The translations under genes and the position numbers were made by a program. Under the pieces are notes generated by a model, which saw only the letters and a list, made by a program, of their open reading frames with translations, did no database searches and was not told the origin of the DNA. Positions 1 to 7,535 of a stretch of DNA of 10,801 nucleotides are shown here, in pieces; the stretch's first letter is position 1; every line of letters starts with the position of its first letter. Source of the DNA: Campylobacterota bacterium (GTDB lineage Bacteria > Campylobacterota > Campylobacteria > Campylobacterales > Sulfurovaceae); the NCBI GenBank assembly GCA_013153345.1, contig JAADEQ010000020.1, forward strand, positions 1 to 10,801. Reading direction: 5' to 3'.

Positions 1-1196
1 TAATAGCTAGCGGACTGATATATGCTGGCGGTGATATTGCTCCTGTTGAACCTGTTCAAGAGCCAGTAGTGCCAGCAGCAGCTCCAGCAGCATGTGATTT
101 TTGGGGAAGCATTGGTTTTAGATATGATTTTAATGATGATGATACAGATGATACTGAGTTTGGAGATGCAGAAAATAACAGATTTCTTGGAACTGTAGTA
201 TTAGGTGGTGAAAAAGAGATTGGATATGGGTTTGGAATTGGTGCTGAGCTTGCAGGAAGTTTTTTAACTGATGGAGAGTTTGATAAAATCCCAGGAGTTG
301 ATAGAGAGAATGCAGAAATTTCTCAATTATATGCAACTTATAAATATGGAAATACTGCAATTAAAGCAGGGCGCCAAGAGCTTCCAAAAGCAGTAAGTCC
401 TTGGGCATGGTCTGATAGAACAGTTGGAAGAATTGATAGAGCATATAATGGAGTTACAGTTGTAAATACTGATTTAGCTGATACTACTTTAGTTGGTGCT
501 TGGATTAGAAGTTATGTAGATAGAGATGATGATATCAAAATTGGTGATAAGGGCCTATTTATGCTAGGGGCAATTAATAAGTCTTTAGCAAATACAACTT
601 TAAGTGGAGCAGCTTATTATATTCCAGATTTTCAACCAGATGTAGATGCATCTTCTGTATGGGCGGCAGCAGAGACTAAATTTAATAATTTTGATTTAGG
701 ACTTCAAGCAGCATATGCTGATGTAGATGCTGATGGATTAGATAGTACTTTTGGAGTTGCTGGATATGTTGGAACAAACTATAATGGATTAGATGCAAAA
801 CTAACTCTAGCTTATATTAATGATGGTGATGCTCCATTAAACCTTGGTGGAACTAGTGGATTCTGGGGTAATGTAGGATATGCAACATATGGTATTGATA
901 ATATTTTAGGAAATGGAAGTTTAGGTGGAGATACTGTTGGTGAGAAGCAAACAATTGCTAAACTAGATTTAGGATATACTCTACCAAATAATTATGGAAG
1001 AATTTATGGTGGAGCTGCTTATATTCAATATGATGAAGATATGTATGATAAAGCAGTTGCAGGAAGAGTTGGATATAGCTTTAATCTAAAAGGTATGGAT
1101 GCAAGAATTGAATATAGATATACTAAGCTAGATGAGATGAATGGAGATGAAGAGAAACATCAAAAAGTTAGACTTGAAGGAATCTATAAGTTCTAA
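1..1196 (+). CDS. Outer-membrane porin, first tandem copy (5' end outside window)
   Basis: This is a 5'-truncated gene for a Campylobacterota-type outer-membrane porin, a beta-barrel for passive solute uptake. Reading in frame from base 3 gives 397 visible residues. They begin inside a signal peptide (IASGLIYAGG) that matches the second copy downstream, so the start lies left of the window and the GTG at 69 is not a start. A Pro/Val/Glu/Ala-rich linker follows, then a Cys-Asp-Phe-Trp motif where the barrel begins, then an Asp-rich stretch and alternating aromatic/Gly-rich strands. The protein ends in Tyr-Lys-Phe; a terminal Phe is the usual barrel assembly signal. It differs from the second copy mainly in presumed surface loops: it has a shorter segment near base 290 and a different one near 840-950. 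The porin call is firm, but substrate specificity cannot be read from the sequence. Confidence 0.85.
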   Translation, partial: IASGLIYAGGDIAPVEPVQEPVVPAAAPAACDFWGSIGFRYDFNDDDTDDTEFGDAENNRFLGTVVLGGEKEIGYGFGIGAELAGSFLTDGEFDKIPGVDRENAEISQLYATYKYGNTAIKAGRQELPKAVSPWAWSDRTVGRIDRAYNGVTVVNTDLADTTLVGAWIRSYVDRDDDIKIGDKGLFMLGAINKSLANTTLSGAAYYIPDFQPDVDASSVWAAAETKFNNFDLGLQAAYADVDADGLDSTFGVAGYVGTNYNGLDAKLTLAYINDGDAPLNLGGTSGFWGNVGYATYGIDNILGNGSLGGDTVGEKQTIAKLDLGYTLPNNYGRIYGGAAYIQYDEDMYDKAVAGRVGYSFNLKGMDARIEYRYTKLDEMNGDEEKHQKVRLEGIYKF

Positions 1197-1204
1197 TTTT
1201 TCCT

Positions 1205-1230
1205 AAGAGGCTACTCTTTGCCTCTTTTTT
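1205..1230 (+). terminator. Rho-independent terminator after porin 1
   Basis: A perfect 7-bp stem, AAGAGGC (1205-1211) with GCCTCTT (1220-1226), has an 8-nt loop and runs straight into a T tract (1225-1230). It lies 8 bp after the stop codon and separates the two porin genes transcriptionally. Confidence 0.85.
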
Positions 1231-1291
1231 CTTCTTATTTTCTATTTTCTTCAATTTTTAATTTATTTTCTATTAATTTATTAACAATAAT

Positions 1292-1321
1292 TTAACAATA
1301 TTGTGATATACTTGTTATATA
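1292..1321 (+). promoter_or_regulatory. Candidate sigma-70 promoter of porin 2
   Basis: A -35-like TTAACA (1292-1297) is followed after 18 bp by TATATA (1316-1321), preceded by TG at 1313-1314 as in an extended -10. The implied start near 1328 gives a very short leader. A second, overlapping arrangement with the same 18-bp spacing is TTAACA (1281-1286) with GATATA (1305-1310), which would leave a more normal leader. I cannot choose between them. Confidence 0.4.
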
Positions 1322-1329
1322 GAAACAAC

Positions 1330-1335
1330 AAGGAG
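1330..1335 (+). promoter_or_regulatory. Ribosome binding site fixing the porin 2 start
   Basis: AAGGAG ends 6 nt before ATG 1342. It supports that ATG over the in-frame GTG at 1303, which would add 13 residues in front of a normal signal peptide. Confidence 0.85.
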
Positions 1336-1341
1336 ATTATA

Positions 1342-2580
1342 ATGAAAAGAGGAGTATTACTTTCATTAATAGCTAGTGGATTAATTTATGCAGGTGGAGA
1401 TATTGTTCCAGTTGAGCCAGTTCAAGAGCCAGTAGTTCCTGCAGCAGCAGTAGTTCCAGCAGCGTGTGACTTTTGGGGAAGCGTTGGATTAAGATATGAT
1501 GCAAATGATTTTGATACAGATGATACTGAGTTTGGAGATGCAGAAAATAATAGATTCTTATCTACTATTGTATTAGGTGGTGAAAAAGAGATTGGATATG
1601 GGTTTGGAATTGGTGCTGAGCTTGCAGGAAGTTTTTTAACTGATGGGGAGTTTAATAAAATTGAGATTAGAGATGAAGATGGAATCCTTCTAGGCTATAG
1701 AGAGACTGAAGATGCAGAGATTTCTCAATTATATGCAACTTATAAGTATGGAAATACTGCAATTAAAGCAGGACGTCAAGCACTTCCAAAAGCAGTTAGC
1801 CCTTGGGCATTCTCTGTAAGAGATTTAGGGATGCTAGAGAGAACTTATGATGGAATTACAATCGTAAATACCGATTTAGCTGATACTACTTTAGTTGGTG
1901 CTTGGATTAGAAGTGTAGCTGATGGTACTGAGGATACTAAAATTGGTGATAAGGGCCTATTTATGGTAGGGGCAATTAATAAGTCTTTAGCAGATACAAC
2001 TTTAAGTGGAGCAGCTTACTATATTCCAGACTTTGAGCCAGATGTAGATGCATCTTCTGTATGGGCAGCAGCAGAGACTAAATTTAATAATTTTGATTTG
2101 GGTCTTCAGTTAGCTTATGCAGATATTGATAAAGATGGATATGATAGCACTGTTGGGGTTGCTGGATATGTTGGAACTACTTATAATAACCTAAAGGCTA
2201 AATTGACTTTGGCTTATATTAATGATGGAAATGCTCCACTTAGCTTAAATAGATATGGAGCAACTGATTTATATGCACCATCTTCAGGATTTTGGGGAGG
2301 TACATATAGATTATTTGGTGGAAGCTCAAATCCAGCTCTTGGAGAGCAAAAGATTGCTAGATTGGATGTAGATTATAATATTCCAGGTTATGGAACAATC
2401 TATGCAGGAGTAGCTGCTGATGAGCCAGATAATGATGATAAAGATACAGCAGTAGCAGCAAGAGTTGGATATAAGTTTAAGACTTTAGGCTTTAATAATA
2501 AAATTGAGTATAGATATTATGATGACTTTGATGGAAATACTAAACAAAGAGTTAGATTGGAGACTATCTATAAATTCTAA
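1342..2580 (+). CDS. Outer-membrane porin, second tandem copy
   Basis: This encodes a complete 412-residue outer-membrane porin. The start is ATG 1342, chosen because AAGGAG lies 6 nt upstream and the product then opens with a classical signal peptide (MKRGVLLSLIASGLIYAGG, cleavage probably after IYA). Residues of about 20-42 are a Pro/Val/Ala-rich tail ending in a single Cys, followed by Asp-Phe-Trp-Gly and an acidic stretch. The rest alternates aromatic and glycine residues as in a beta-barrel, and the last residue is Phe. It is a close paralogue of the gene just upstream, with long blocks of near-identical DNA alternating with divergent loop regions. It is monocistronic between two terminators with its own promoter region, so the two porins can be regulated separately. 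The substrate is unknown. Confidence 0.88.
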   Translation: MKRGVLLSLIASGLIYAGGDIVPVEPVQEPVVPAAAVVPAACDFWGSVGLRYDANDFDTDDTEFGDAENNRFLSTIVLGGEKEIGYGFGIGAELAGSFLTDGEFNKIEIRDEDGILLGYRETEDAEISQLYATYKYGNTAIKAGRQALPKAVSPWAFSVRDLGMLERTYDGITIVNTDLADTTLVGAWIRSVADGTEDTKIGDKGLFMVGAINKSLADTTLSGAAYYIPDFEPDVDASSVWAAAETKFNNFDLGLQLAYADIDKDGYDSTVGVAGYVGTTYNNLKAKLTLAYINDGNAPLSLNRYGATDLYAPSSGFWGGTYRLFGGSSNPALGEQKIARLDVDYNIPGYGTIYAGVAADEPDNDDKDTAVAARVGYKFKTLGFNNKIEYRYYDDFDGNTKQRVRLETIYKF

Positions 2581-2603
2581 AAGCAAGATTTTTCTTGCTT
2601 TTA
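2578..2603 (+). terminator. Hairpin terminator after porin 2
   Basis: An 11-bp stem (2578-2588 with 2593-2603) has a TTTT loop. Its core is AAGCAAGA paired with TCTTGCTT, and it includes the stop codon of the porin. The tail is only TTTTAATCTTCTT, so it is a moderate intrinsic terminator; as a symmetrical A/T-flanked stem it might also act in the other direction. Confidence 0.7.
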
Positions 2604-2623
2604 ATCTTCTTCCCTTTCAAAGA

Positions 2624-2632
2624 TGATATAAT
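2624..2632 (+). promoter_or_regulatory. Extended -10 promoter of rimO
   Basis: TGATATAAT is a perfect TGn-TATAAT extended -10 element. No convincing -35 hexamer lies 16-18 bp upstream, which is common for Campylobacterota sigma-70 promoters. Transcription would start near 2639, leaving a leader of about 14 nt before rimO. Confidence 0.6.
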
Positions 2633-2652
2633 TAGCCTAAAAAAGGCTACTA

Positions 2653-3966
2653 ATGTCAAAAAGACTCCATTTAATTTCACTTGGATGTAATAAAAATTTG
2701 GTTGATAGTGAGGTTATGCTTGGAAAATTAAAAGATTATAAGATTGTAAATGAGCCTAAAGATGCAGATGTAATAATAGTTAATACTTGTGGATTTATTG
2801 AGGCTGCAAAGGCTGAGTCAATAAATGCAATTTTAGAGGCTCACAATCAAAGAAAAAAAGATTCGCTTTTAGTTGTTAGTGGGTGTTTGAGTCAAAGATA
2901 TAAAGATGAGCTTATAAAAGAGCTGCCTGAGGTTGATATATTTACTGGTGTTGGAGATTATGATAGAATTGATGAGTTAATCTCTTTAAAAAAGAGCTCT
3001 TTTTCTCCGCAAGTTTATTTAAGCAGCGAAAACTCACCTCGCATTATTACCAACTCAAACTATCATGCCTATATTAAGCTAAGTGAAGGGTGCAATCAAA
3101 CTTGCTCATTTTGTGCAATTCCAACCTTTAAAGGGAAACTAAAATCAAGAACAATTGATTCTATTATAACAGAAGTTTGTAGTCTAATTGAGAAGGGATT
3201 TAAAGATTTTAGCTTTATCTCTCAAGATAGCTCGAGTTTTGGAAGAGATTTGGGGCTAAAGGATGCTTTAATTGATTTAATAAAGCAAGTTGAGTTAATG
3301 CCAGGAATTAAGAGTGCAAGAATTTTATATCTATATCCAACAACTACCTCTTTTGAGTTAATTGATGCAATTAGTGAATCACCAATTTTTCAAAACTATT
3401 TTGATATTCCAATTCAACATATTAGCAATAAGATGCTAAAGATTATGAAAAGAGGGCTTAATAGGGAAAAGACAATCAAGCTTTTGGAGTATATGAAATC
3501 AAAGCCAAATAGCTTTATAAGAACAGCTGTAATTGCTGGCCATCCAGGAGAGGATGAGAGGGATTTTTGGGAGCTTAAAGAGTTTTTAGAGGAGTTTGAG
3601 TTTGATAGGGTTAGTGTTTTTGAGTATTCAAATGAGGAAAATACTACTGCATTTAATATGAAGCAATTAGAGCCTAAAATTATCTCTCAAAGAGCTTCAA
3701 TCTTAGGAGAGGTTGCAAAAGAATCGATGCAAAAGAGTTTAGATAAGATGGTTAATAAAGAGATTGAGCTAATTATTGAAGGAGTTAGCAAAGAGCATGA
3801 ACTGCTTCTTAGTGCAAGAGATAAGAGATGGGCATTTGAGATTGATGGGGAGATATTAATTAATGATAGTAATGGTTTTGATGTAAAGAGTGGAGATTAT
3901 TTTAGAGCAAAAGTTACTCAAATAGCAGACTCCTATCCTATTGCAACTTTACTTAAAAAAGTTTAG
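2653..3966 (+). CDS. rimO: Ribosomal protein S12 methylthiotransferase RimO
   Basis: RimO is a cytosolic radical-SAM enzyme that adds a methylthio group to a conserved aspartate of ribosomal protein S12. The 437-residue product has the normal family length. The N-terminal UPF0004 domain carries its cluster cysteines at Cys12 (SLGCNKN), Cys46 (VNTCGF) and Cys78 (VSGCLSQRY). The radical-SAM CxxxCxxC is at Cys147, Cys151 and Cys154, followed by the typical AIPTFKG and KSR. The last ~65 residues fit a TRAM domain. SLGCNKNLVDSE favours RimO over the tRNA enzyme MiaB. ATG 2653 is the first start after the promoter; only a weak AAAGG precedes it. The gene is separated from the porins by a terminator and from the next gene by 37 bp. 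Confidence 0.95.
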   Translation: MSKRLHLISLGCNKNLVDSEVMLGKLKDYKIVNEPKDADVIIVNTCGFIEAAKAESINAILEAHNQRKKDSLLVVSGCLSQRYKDELIKELPEVDIFTGVGDYDRIDELISLKKSSFSPQVYLSSENSPRIITNSNYHAYIKLSEGCNQTCSFCAIPTFKGKLKSRTIDSIITEVCSLIEKGFKDFSFISQDSSSFGRDLGLKDALIDLIKQVELMPGIKSARILYLYPTTTSFELIDAISESPIFQNYFDIPIQHISNKMLKIMKRGLNREKTIKLLEYMKSKPNSFIRTAVIAGHPGEDERDFWELKEFLEEFEFDRVSVFEYSNEENTTAFNMKQLEPKIISQRASILGEVAKESMQKSLDKMVNKEIELIIEGVSKEHELLLSARDKRWAFEIDGEILINDSNGFDVKSGDYFRAKVTQIADSYPIATLLKKV

Positions 3967-4003
3967 ATAAAATAAAACTTCATAAATCAATAAAAGGAAT
4001 ATA

Positions 4004-4534
4004 ATGAAAAAGATATTGACTGCTTTGGTGATTTTGTTCTCTTTTAATTATGCGCAAGAGGCAAATAGTTCACAAGCTACAACTCAGCAACAAAAGGCAT
4101 TGAGTTTTAAGTTTAAAGATATTAATGGATTTGATATAAAAGTTACTGAGACAAAAGAGGGAATTAGATTTGATACTATTAAAGATAAAGATGTAATTTT
4201 ATTTTTCTATATTTATGATGGGGCTCCATGTCAAAGGGAGTTGGAGCTATTTAGAGATTATCTAAAAGAGAATAAAAATGTAGAAATTGTAGCAATTGAG
4301 CTTAAGGGTCTTGATAGACAAAAGCTAAAGGAGTATGCAGCAAAGAAGAAGCTAGATAATATTCATATGGTAGTTGGAAAAGAGGCGATGGATTTTGTTC
4401 AATATATTGCATATAGAGCTCAATGGCCAGGGACTGTGCCTTTTATTATTATTGTTGATAAGGATGGAAAGGTTAAACATATCCAAATTGGAGCAATGGG
4501 GAAAGAGGAGCTAGATAAGGTATTAAAGAAGTAA
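4004..4534 (+). CDS. Secreted thioredoxin-fold protein lacking the nucleophilic cysteine
   Basis: This 176-residue protein has a short signal peptide (about residues 1-17, ending NYAQ), a Ser/Thr/Gln-rich spacer, and then a TlpA/thioredoxin-like domain from about residue 33. The strand FFYIYD is followed by GAPCQREL, which aligns with the WCxPC active site of TlpA-type oxidoreductases. Gly73 replaces the first cysteine, and Cys76 is the only cysteine in the whole protein. The cis-proline is present (TVPF, Pro146), followed by IIIVDKDGKV, typical of the fold. It is therefore unlikely to act as a normal dithiol-disulfide oxidoreductase. A binding, chaperone or single-Cys role is inferred. AAGGA lies 5 nt before ATG 4004. 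cdsA follows after 9 bp, suggesting one transcript. A TAAAAT at 3968-3973 could be a -10 box. Confidence 0.7.
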   Translation: MKKILTALVILFSFNYAQEANSSQATTQQQKALSFKFKDINGFDIKVTETKEGIRFDTIKDKDVILFFYIYDGAPCQRELELFRDYLKENKNVEIVAIELKGLDRQKLKEYAAKKKLDNIHMVVGKEAMDFVQYIAYRAQWPGTVPFIIIVDKDGKVKHIQIGAMGKEELDKVLKK

Positions 4535-4543
4535 AGGGCATAG

Positions 4544-5299
4544 ATGAAGGGTAATGAGCATCTTTTGCGCTGGAAAAGCGCTATTGTTATGCTCGCTATT
4601 ATTTTAGTAGTGGGTATTATTGATAATATATTTTTAACTTGGCTATTTTTTGGAGTTGTTTTATGGTTTGGAAGTATTGAGGCGGCTAGATTATTGAAAT
4701 TGAATGATAAATTTCTCTTTTTATTGATTGCTATTGGATGGATAGGGGCTCTTTTTTTAACTCAGCCTATCTATACTATTTTTATTTTACTAATTATTTT
4801 TGCTAGCAAGTTAGCTTATGATAAAAGTGTTGATAAGAGAGGGTTTATTTTAATTTTATATCCTTTTAGTAGTTTAATTTTTATCTGGATGCTCTATTTA
4901 AACTATCATATGATTTCATTAGTTTGGCTATTGGTAATTGTTGCTTTAAGTGATGTTGGTGCTTATTATGTTGGAAGGGCAATTGGTAAAAGAGCATTTA
5001 GTCCAACTTCTCCAAAAAAGACACTAGAAGGGGTATTTGGAGGTGTTGGGGCAGCCACAATAGTTGGTTCTATCTTTATTAGTTCAACCTCTAATATCTC
5101 TTTTTTAGTAGCATTGATTTTGGCCTTTTTTACCTCACTAAGTGGGGTTTTTGGAGACCTTTTTGAGAGCTATTTAAAAAGAGAGGCTGGAGTAAAAGAT
5201 AGTGGAGATTTAATTCCAGGCCATGGGGGAGTATTAGATAGAGTAGATGGGTATTTGTTTGCTGGAGTTATATTATATATTTTGTTGGAGCTATTTTAA
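4544..5299 (+). CDS. cdsA: Phosphatidate cytidylyltransferase CdsA
   Basis: CdsA makes CDP-diacylglycerol from CTP and phosphatidic acid in the inner membrane, the branch point for phosphatidylethanolamine and phosphatidylglycerol synthesis. The 251-residue product is almost entirely hydrophobic helices. Its C-terminal region carries the family signature at residues 209-235 (SYLKREAGVKDSGD, then PGHGGVLDRVD). A second conserved block, SDVGAYYVGRAIGKR followed by SPKKTLEG, lies at 136-163. The ATG is preceded by AAAGGG, which overlaps the stop codon of the thioredoxin-like gene 9 bp upstream, so translation is probably coupled. In many Campylobacterota dxr follows cdsA; here the next gene is tatA, 80 bp on. 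Function is certain from the signature. Confidence 0.93.
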   Translation: MKGNEHLLRWKSAIVMLAIILVVGIIDNIFLTWLFFGVVLWFGSIEAARLLKLNDKFLFLLIAIGWIGALFLTQPIYTIFILLIIFASKLAYDKSVDKRGFILILYPFSSLIFIWMLYLNYHMISLVWLLVIVALSDVGAYYVGRAIGKRAFSPTSPKKTLEGVFGGVGAATIVGSIFISSTSNISFLVALILAFFTSLSGVFGDLFESYLKREAGVKDSGDLIPGHGGVLDRVDGYLFAGVILYILLELF

Positions 5300-5345
5300 A
5301 AAATAATTTAGAAAGAATTTAAGCAGATAGCTAAACAAAATAAAG

Positions 5346-5351
5346 TATAAT
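5346..5351 (+). promoter_or_regulatory. -10 box of tatA
   Basis: TATAAT is a perfect -10 hexamer 28 bp before the tatA start, with no clear -35. It predicts transcription from about 5358 and makes tatA independent of cdsA. Confidence 0.5.
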
Positions 5352-5379
5352 CATAAAAAGATTTTTTAAAGGATATAGT

Positions 5380-5613
5380 ATGATGCCAGGTGGTTGGGAA
5401 CTTTTTGCAATAATAGTTGTAATTGTATTGCTATTTGGAGGAAAGAAAATCCCAGAGCTTGCAAAAGGGCTTGGAAAGGGGATTAAAGATTTTAAAAAGG
5501 CGATGAATGAGGATGAGACCCCTCAAGAGGTAGCAAAAAAAGAGACAAAAGAGATTGAAGAGAAAAAAGAGACTTCTAAAGTAGAGACTTCAACAAAAAC
5601 AGAACAAGCTTAA
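5380..5613 (+). CDS. tatA: Twin-arginine translocase subunit TatA
   Basis: TatA oligomers form the protein-conducting part of the Tat system, which exports folded, often cofactor-containing proteins across the inner membrane. The 77-residue product has the full TatA/TatE layout: a short N-terminus (MMPGGWELF), one membrane helix at about residues 7-19, the FGG hinge at 19-21 with Pro25, an amphipathic helix at about 22-41 ([20 protein letters not shown]), and a charged Lys/Glu-rich tail. Two Met codons are adjacent (5380 and 5383); AAAGGA at 5368-5373 is 6 nt from the first, which I prefer. The short length and missing TatB-like extension argue against TatB. argS follows after 42 bp. Confidence 0.92.
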   Translation: MMPGGWELFAIIVVIVLLFGGKKIPELAKGLGKGIKDFKKAMNEDETPQEVAKKETKEIEEKKETSKVETSTKTEQA

Positions 5614-5618
5614 TCTTA

Positions 5619-5641
5619 CCCCTTTTGGGGAAAATCTTTTA
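5619..5641 (+). terminator. Small hairpin between tatA and argS
   Basis: CCCC (5619-5622), a TTTT loop and GGGG (5627-5630) form a short but GC-only stem. It is followed by AAAATCTTTTATT rather than an uninterrupted T run. It may be a weak terminator or attenuator that lowers read-through from tatA into argS; no separate argS promoter is evident, so argS may depend on read-through. Confidence 0.4.
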
Positions 5642-5655
5642 TTAAGGCTTATTAG

Positions 5656-7347
5656 ATGCAATTAAAATCTTTATTAAGTGAGGCTATTAGAGATAGTTTT
5701 AAAGAGCTTAATATTACTCCAAAAACTACCCAAGTTAATGAGGCAGCTAAACCAGAGTTTGGTGATTTTCAATATAATGGAGTGATGGCTTTAGCTAAAG
5801 AGCTAAAGGAGAATCCAAGAGAGATTGCTAATAGAGTTGCTTTGGTATTAAAAGAGAATCCACTATTTGAGAGGGTTGAGGTTGCAGGTCCTGGGTTTAT
5901 TAATTTAAGGATAGATAAGAAGTTTTTGGAAGATAATCTTTTGCAAGCTTTAGATAGTAGAGCTGGAGTTAGAGAGAAAGAGGATAAGATTAGGGTTGTA
6001 GTTGATTATTCAAGTCCCAATATGGCAAAGCAGATGCATGTTGGTCATCTTCGCTCAACCGTTATTGGAGATGCTTTGGCTAATCTATTTGAGTTTTTGG
6101 GAGATGAGGTGATTCGTCAAAACCATATTGGAGATTGGGGGACTCAATTTGGAATGTTGATTGCCTATTTTGAGGAGAATGCAAAAGAGAGAGCCAAAGA
6201 GCTAAGTGATTTGGAGAGATTTTATCAAGCAGCAAAAAAGAGATTTGATGAGGATGAGGAGTTTGCAACTAAAGCTAGAGAGTATGTGGTAAAGCTTCAA
6301 AGTGGAGATAAGGAGTGTTTGAGGCTTTGGAGGGAGTTTATTGATACTACTTTGGCTCATACTCAAGAGATATATGATAAATTAGGAGTAAAGTTAGGGT
6401 TAGATGATGTGAGGGGGGAGAGCTTTTATAATAGTGATTTGCCTAATTTGGTAGAGGAGCTTGAGCAAAAAGGGGTTGCTAAGGAGTCTGAGGGTGCAAA
6501 GTGTATCTTTTTTGAAGATAAAGCGCCTTTGATTATTCAAAAAAAGGATGGAGGCTATCTATATGCCACAACAGATTTAGCTGCTATTAAATATAGGGTG
6601 CAAGAGCTAAAGGCTAAAAGAATCTCTTATGTTGTGGATGCTAGACAGAGTGAGCACTTTAAGCAGGTGTTTGAGACGGCTAAGAGAGCAAAAATTGTGG
6701 ATGATTCAATTATATTAGAGCATATTGCTTTTGGAATGGTTTTGGATAAGAGTGGGAAGCCTTTTAAGACTAGAGAAGGTGGAACTATTAAGCTTAAAGA
6801 TTTAATTGATGAGGCAGTTAGAAGAGCAAGAGAGATTATTGGAAAAGATAGAGATTATTCAGATGAGGAGCTTGAGCATATTGCAAAAGTAGTTGGGGTT
6901 GGAGCCTTAAAATATGCAGATTTATCTATTAATAGGCTATCTAATTATGTTTTTGATTGGGATAAGATGTTAAGTCTTGATGGAAATACCGCTTTATATA
7001 TGCAGTATGCATATGCTAGAATTAACTCTATTTTAAGAAAGGCTCCTGAGATTGAGAGTAAAAAAGTAATTATTGGTGATGAGTTAGAGAAGAAGTTAGC
7101 ATTAAAGATATTGAGCTTTGAGGATATTTTAAATAGAGCCTATATAGAGGCGATGCCTCATCTTATTACCAATTATCTTTATGAGTTGGCTGGACTTTTT
7201 ATGAAATTTTATGAGAATAATCCTATCTTAAAAGAGGGAGTTAAGAGTGAGATTAGAGATAGTAGATTATTGCTTGCTAAGGCTACTGCAAATGTAATAA
7301 AGAAAGGGTTAAATATTTTGGGAATAGAGGTTGTAGAGAGGATATAA
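5656..7347 (+). CDS. argS: Arginyl-tRNA synthetase
   Basis: This class I aminoacyl-tRNA synthetase charges tRNA-Arg in the cytosol. The 563-residue product has the ArgRS order of domains. An N-terminal tRNA-recognition domain covers residues of about 1-90 (with EFGDFQYNGVMALAK). The catalytic core has the HIGH motif as HVGH at 128-131, within SSPNMAKQMHVGHLRST. The KMSKS region is replaced by DKSGKPFKTREGG at 364-376, the usual form in many bacterial ArgRS. The DALR anticodon-binding domain starts near residue 445 (TALYMQYAYARI) and the protein ends in GIEVVERI. ATG 5656 has AAGG 8 nt upstream. It lies 42 bp after tatA, an order often seen in this phylum. A terminator follows 84 bp after the stop. 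Confidence 0.96.
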   Translation: MQLKSLLSEAIRDSFKELNITPKTTQVNEAAKPEFGDFQYNGVMALAKELKENPREIANRVALVLKENPLFERVEVAGPGFINLRIDKKFLEDNLLQALDSRAGVREKEDKIRVVVDYSSPNMAKQMHVGHLRSTVIGDALANLFEFLGDEVIRQNHIGDWGTQFGMLIAYFEENAKERAKELSDLERFYQAAKKRFDEDEEFATKAREYVVKLQSGDKECLRLWREFIDTTLAHTQEIYDKLGVKLGLDDVRGESFYNSDLPNLVEELEQKGVAKESEGAKCIFFEDKAPLIIQKKDGGYLYATTDLAAIKYRVQELKAKRISYVVDARQSEHFKQVFETAKRAKIVDDSIILEHIAFGMVLDKSGKPFKTREGGTIKLKDLIDEAVRRAREIIGKDRDYSDEELEHIAKVVGVGALKYADLSINRLSNYVFDWDKMLSLDGNTALYMQYAYARINSILRKAPEIESKKVIIGDELEKKLALKILSFEDILNRAYIEAMPHLITNYLYELAGLFMKFYENNPILKEGVKSEIRDSRLLLAKATANVIKKGLNILGIEVVERI

Positions 7348-7431
7348 GTCTAGATGGATTAAGTTTGTTGATTATTTAGTTGAGATATAGCAACTTTTTT
7401 AACTAATTTTCCCATCTTTTGGGTTTGCTAT

Positions 7432-7464
7432 AGAGATAATATTTTTTATCTCTTTATTTTTTTC
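7432..7464 (+). terminator. Terminator after argS
   Basis: AGAGATAA (7432-7439) and TTATCTCT (7446-7453) form a perfect 8-bp stem with a 6-nt loop, followed by TTATTTTTTTC. A competing outer stem, TATAGCAA (7386-7393) with TTGCTATA (7425-7432), encloses a small CCCA/TGGG hairpin (7411-7423). The downstream stem with its T run is the better terminator. Confidence 0.65.
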
Positions 7465-7535
7465 AATATGGTAGCTTTGTTATGCGATAAAACTTTTAAG
7501 GTGGAACTGGAACTTGAGTAAAATAGTTACACTTT

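Noticed and set aside
69..71. GTG as start of the first porin
   Set aside because: The frame is open back to base 3 and encodes a signal-peptide sequence matching the second porin, so the gene starts outside the window.
130..360. Open frame on the - strand within porin 1
   Set aside because: His/Leu/Gln-rich composition, no ribosome binding site, and fully inside a clear porin gene: an antisense shadow.
1303..1341. N-terminal extension of porin 2 from GTG 1303
   Set aside because: It would precede a normal signal peptide and span the ribosome binding site; ATG 1342 is far better.
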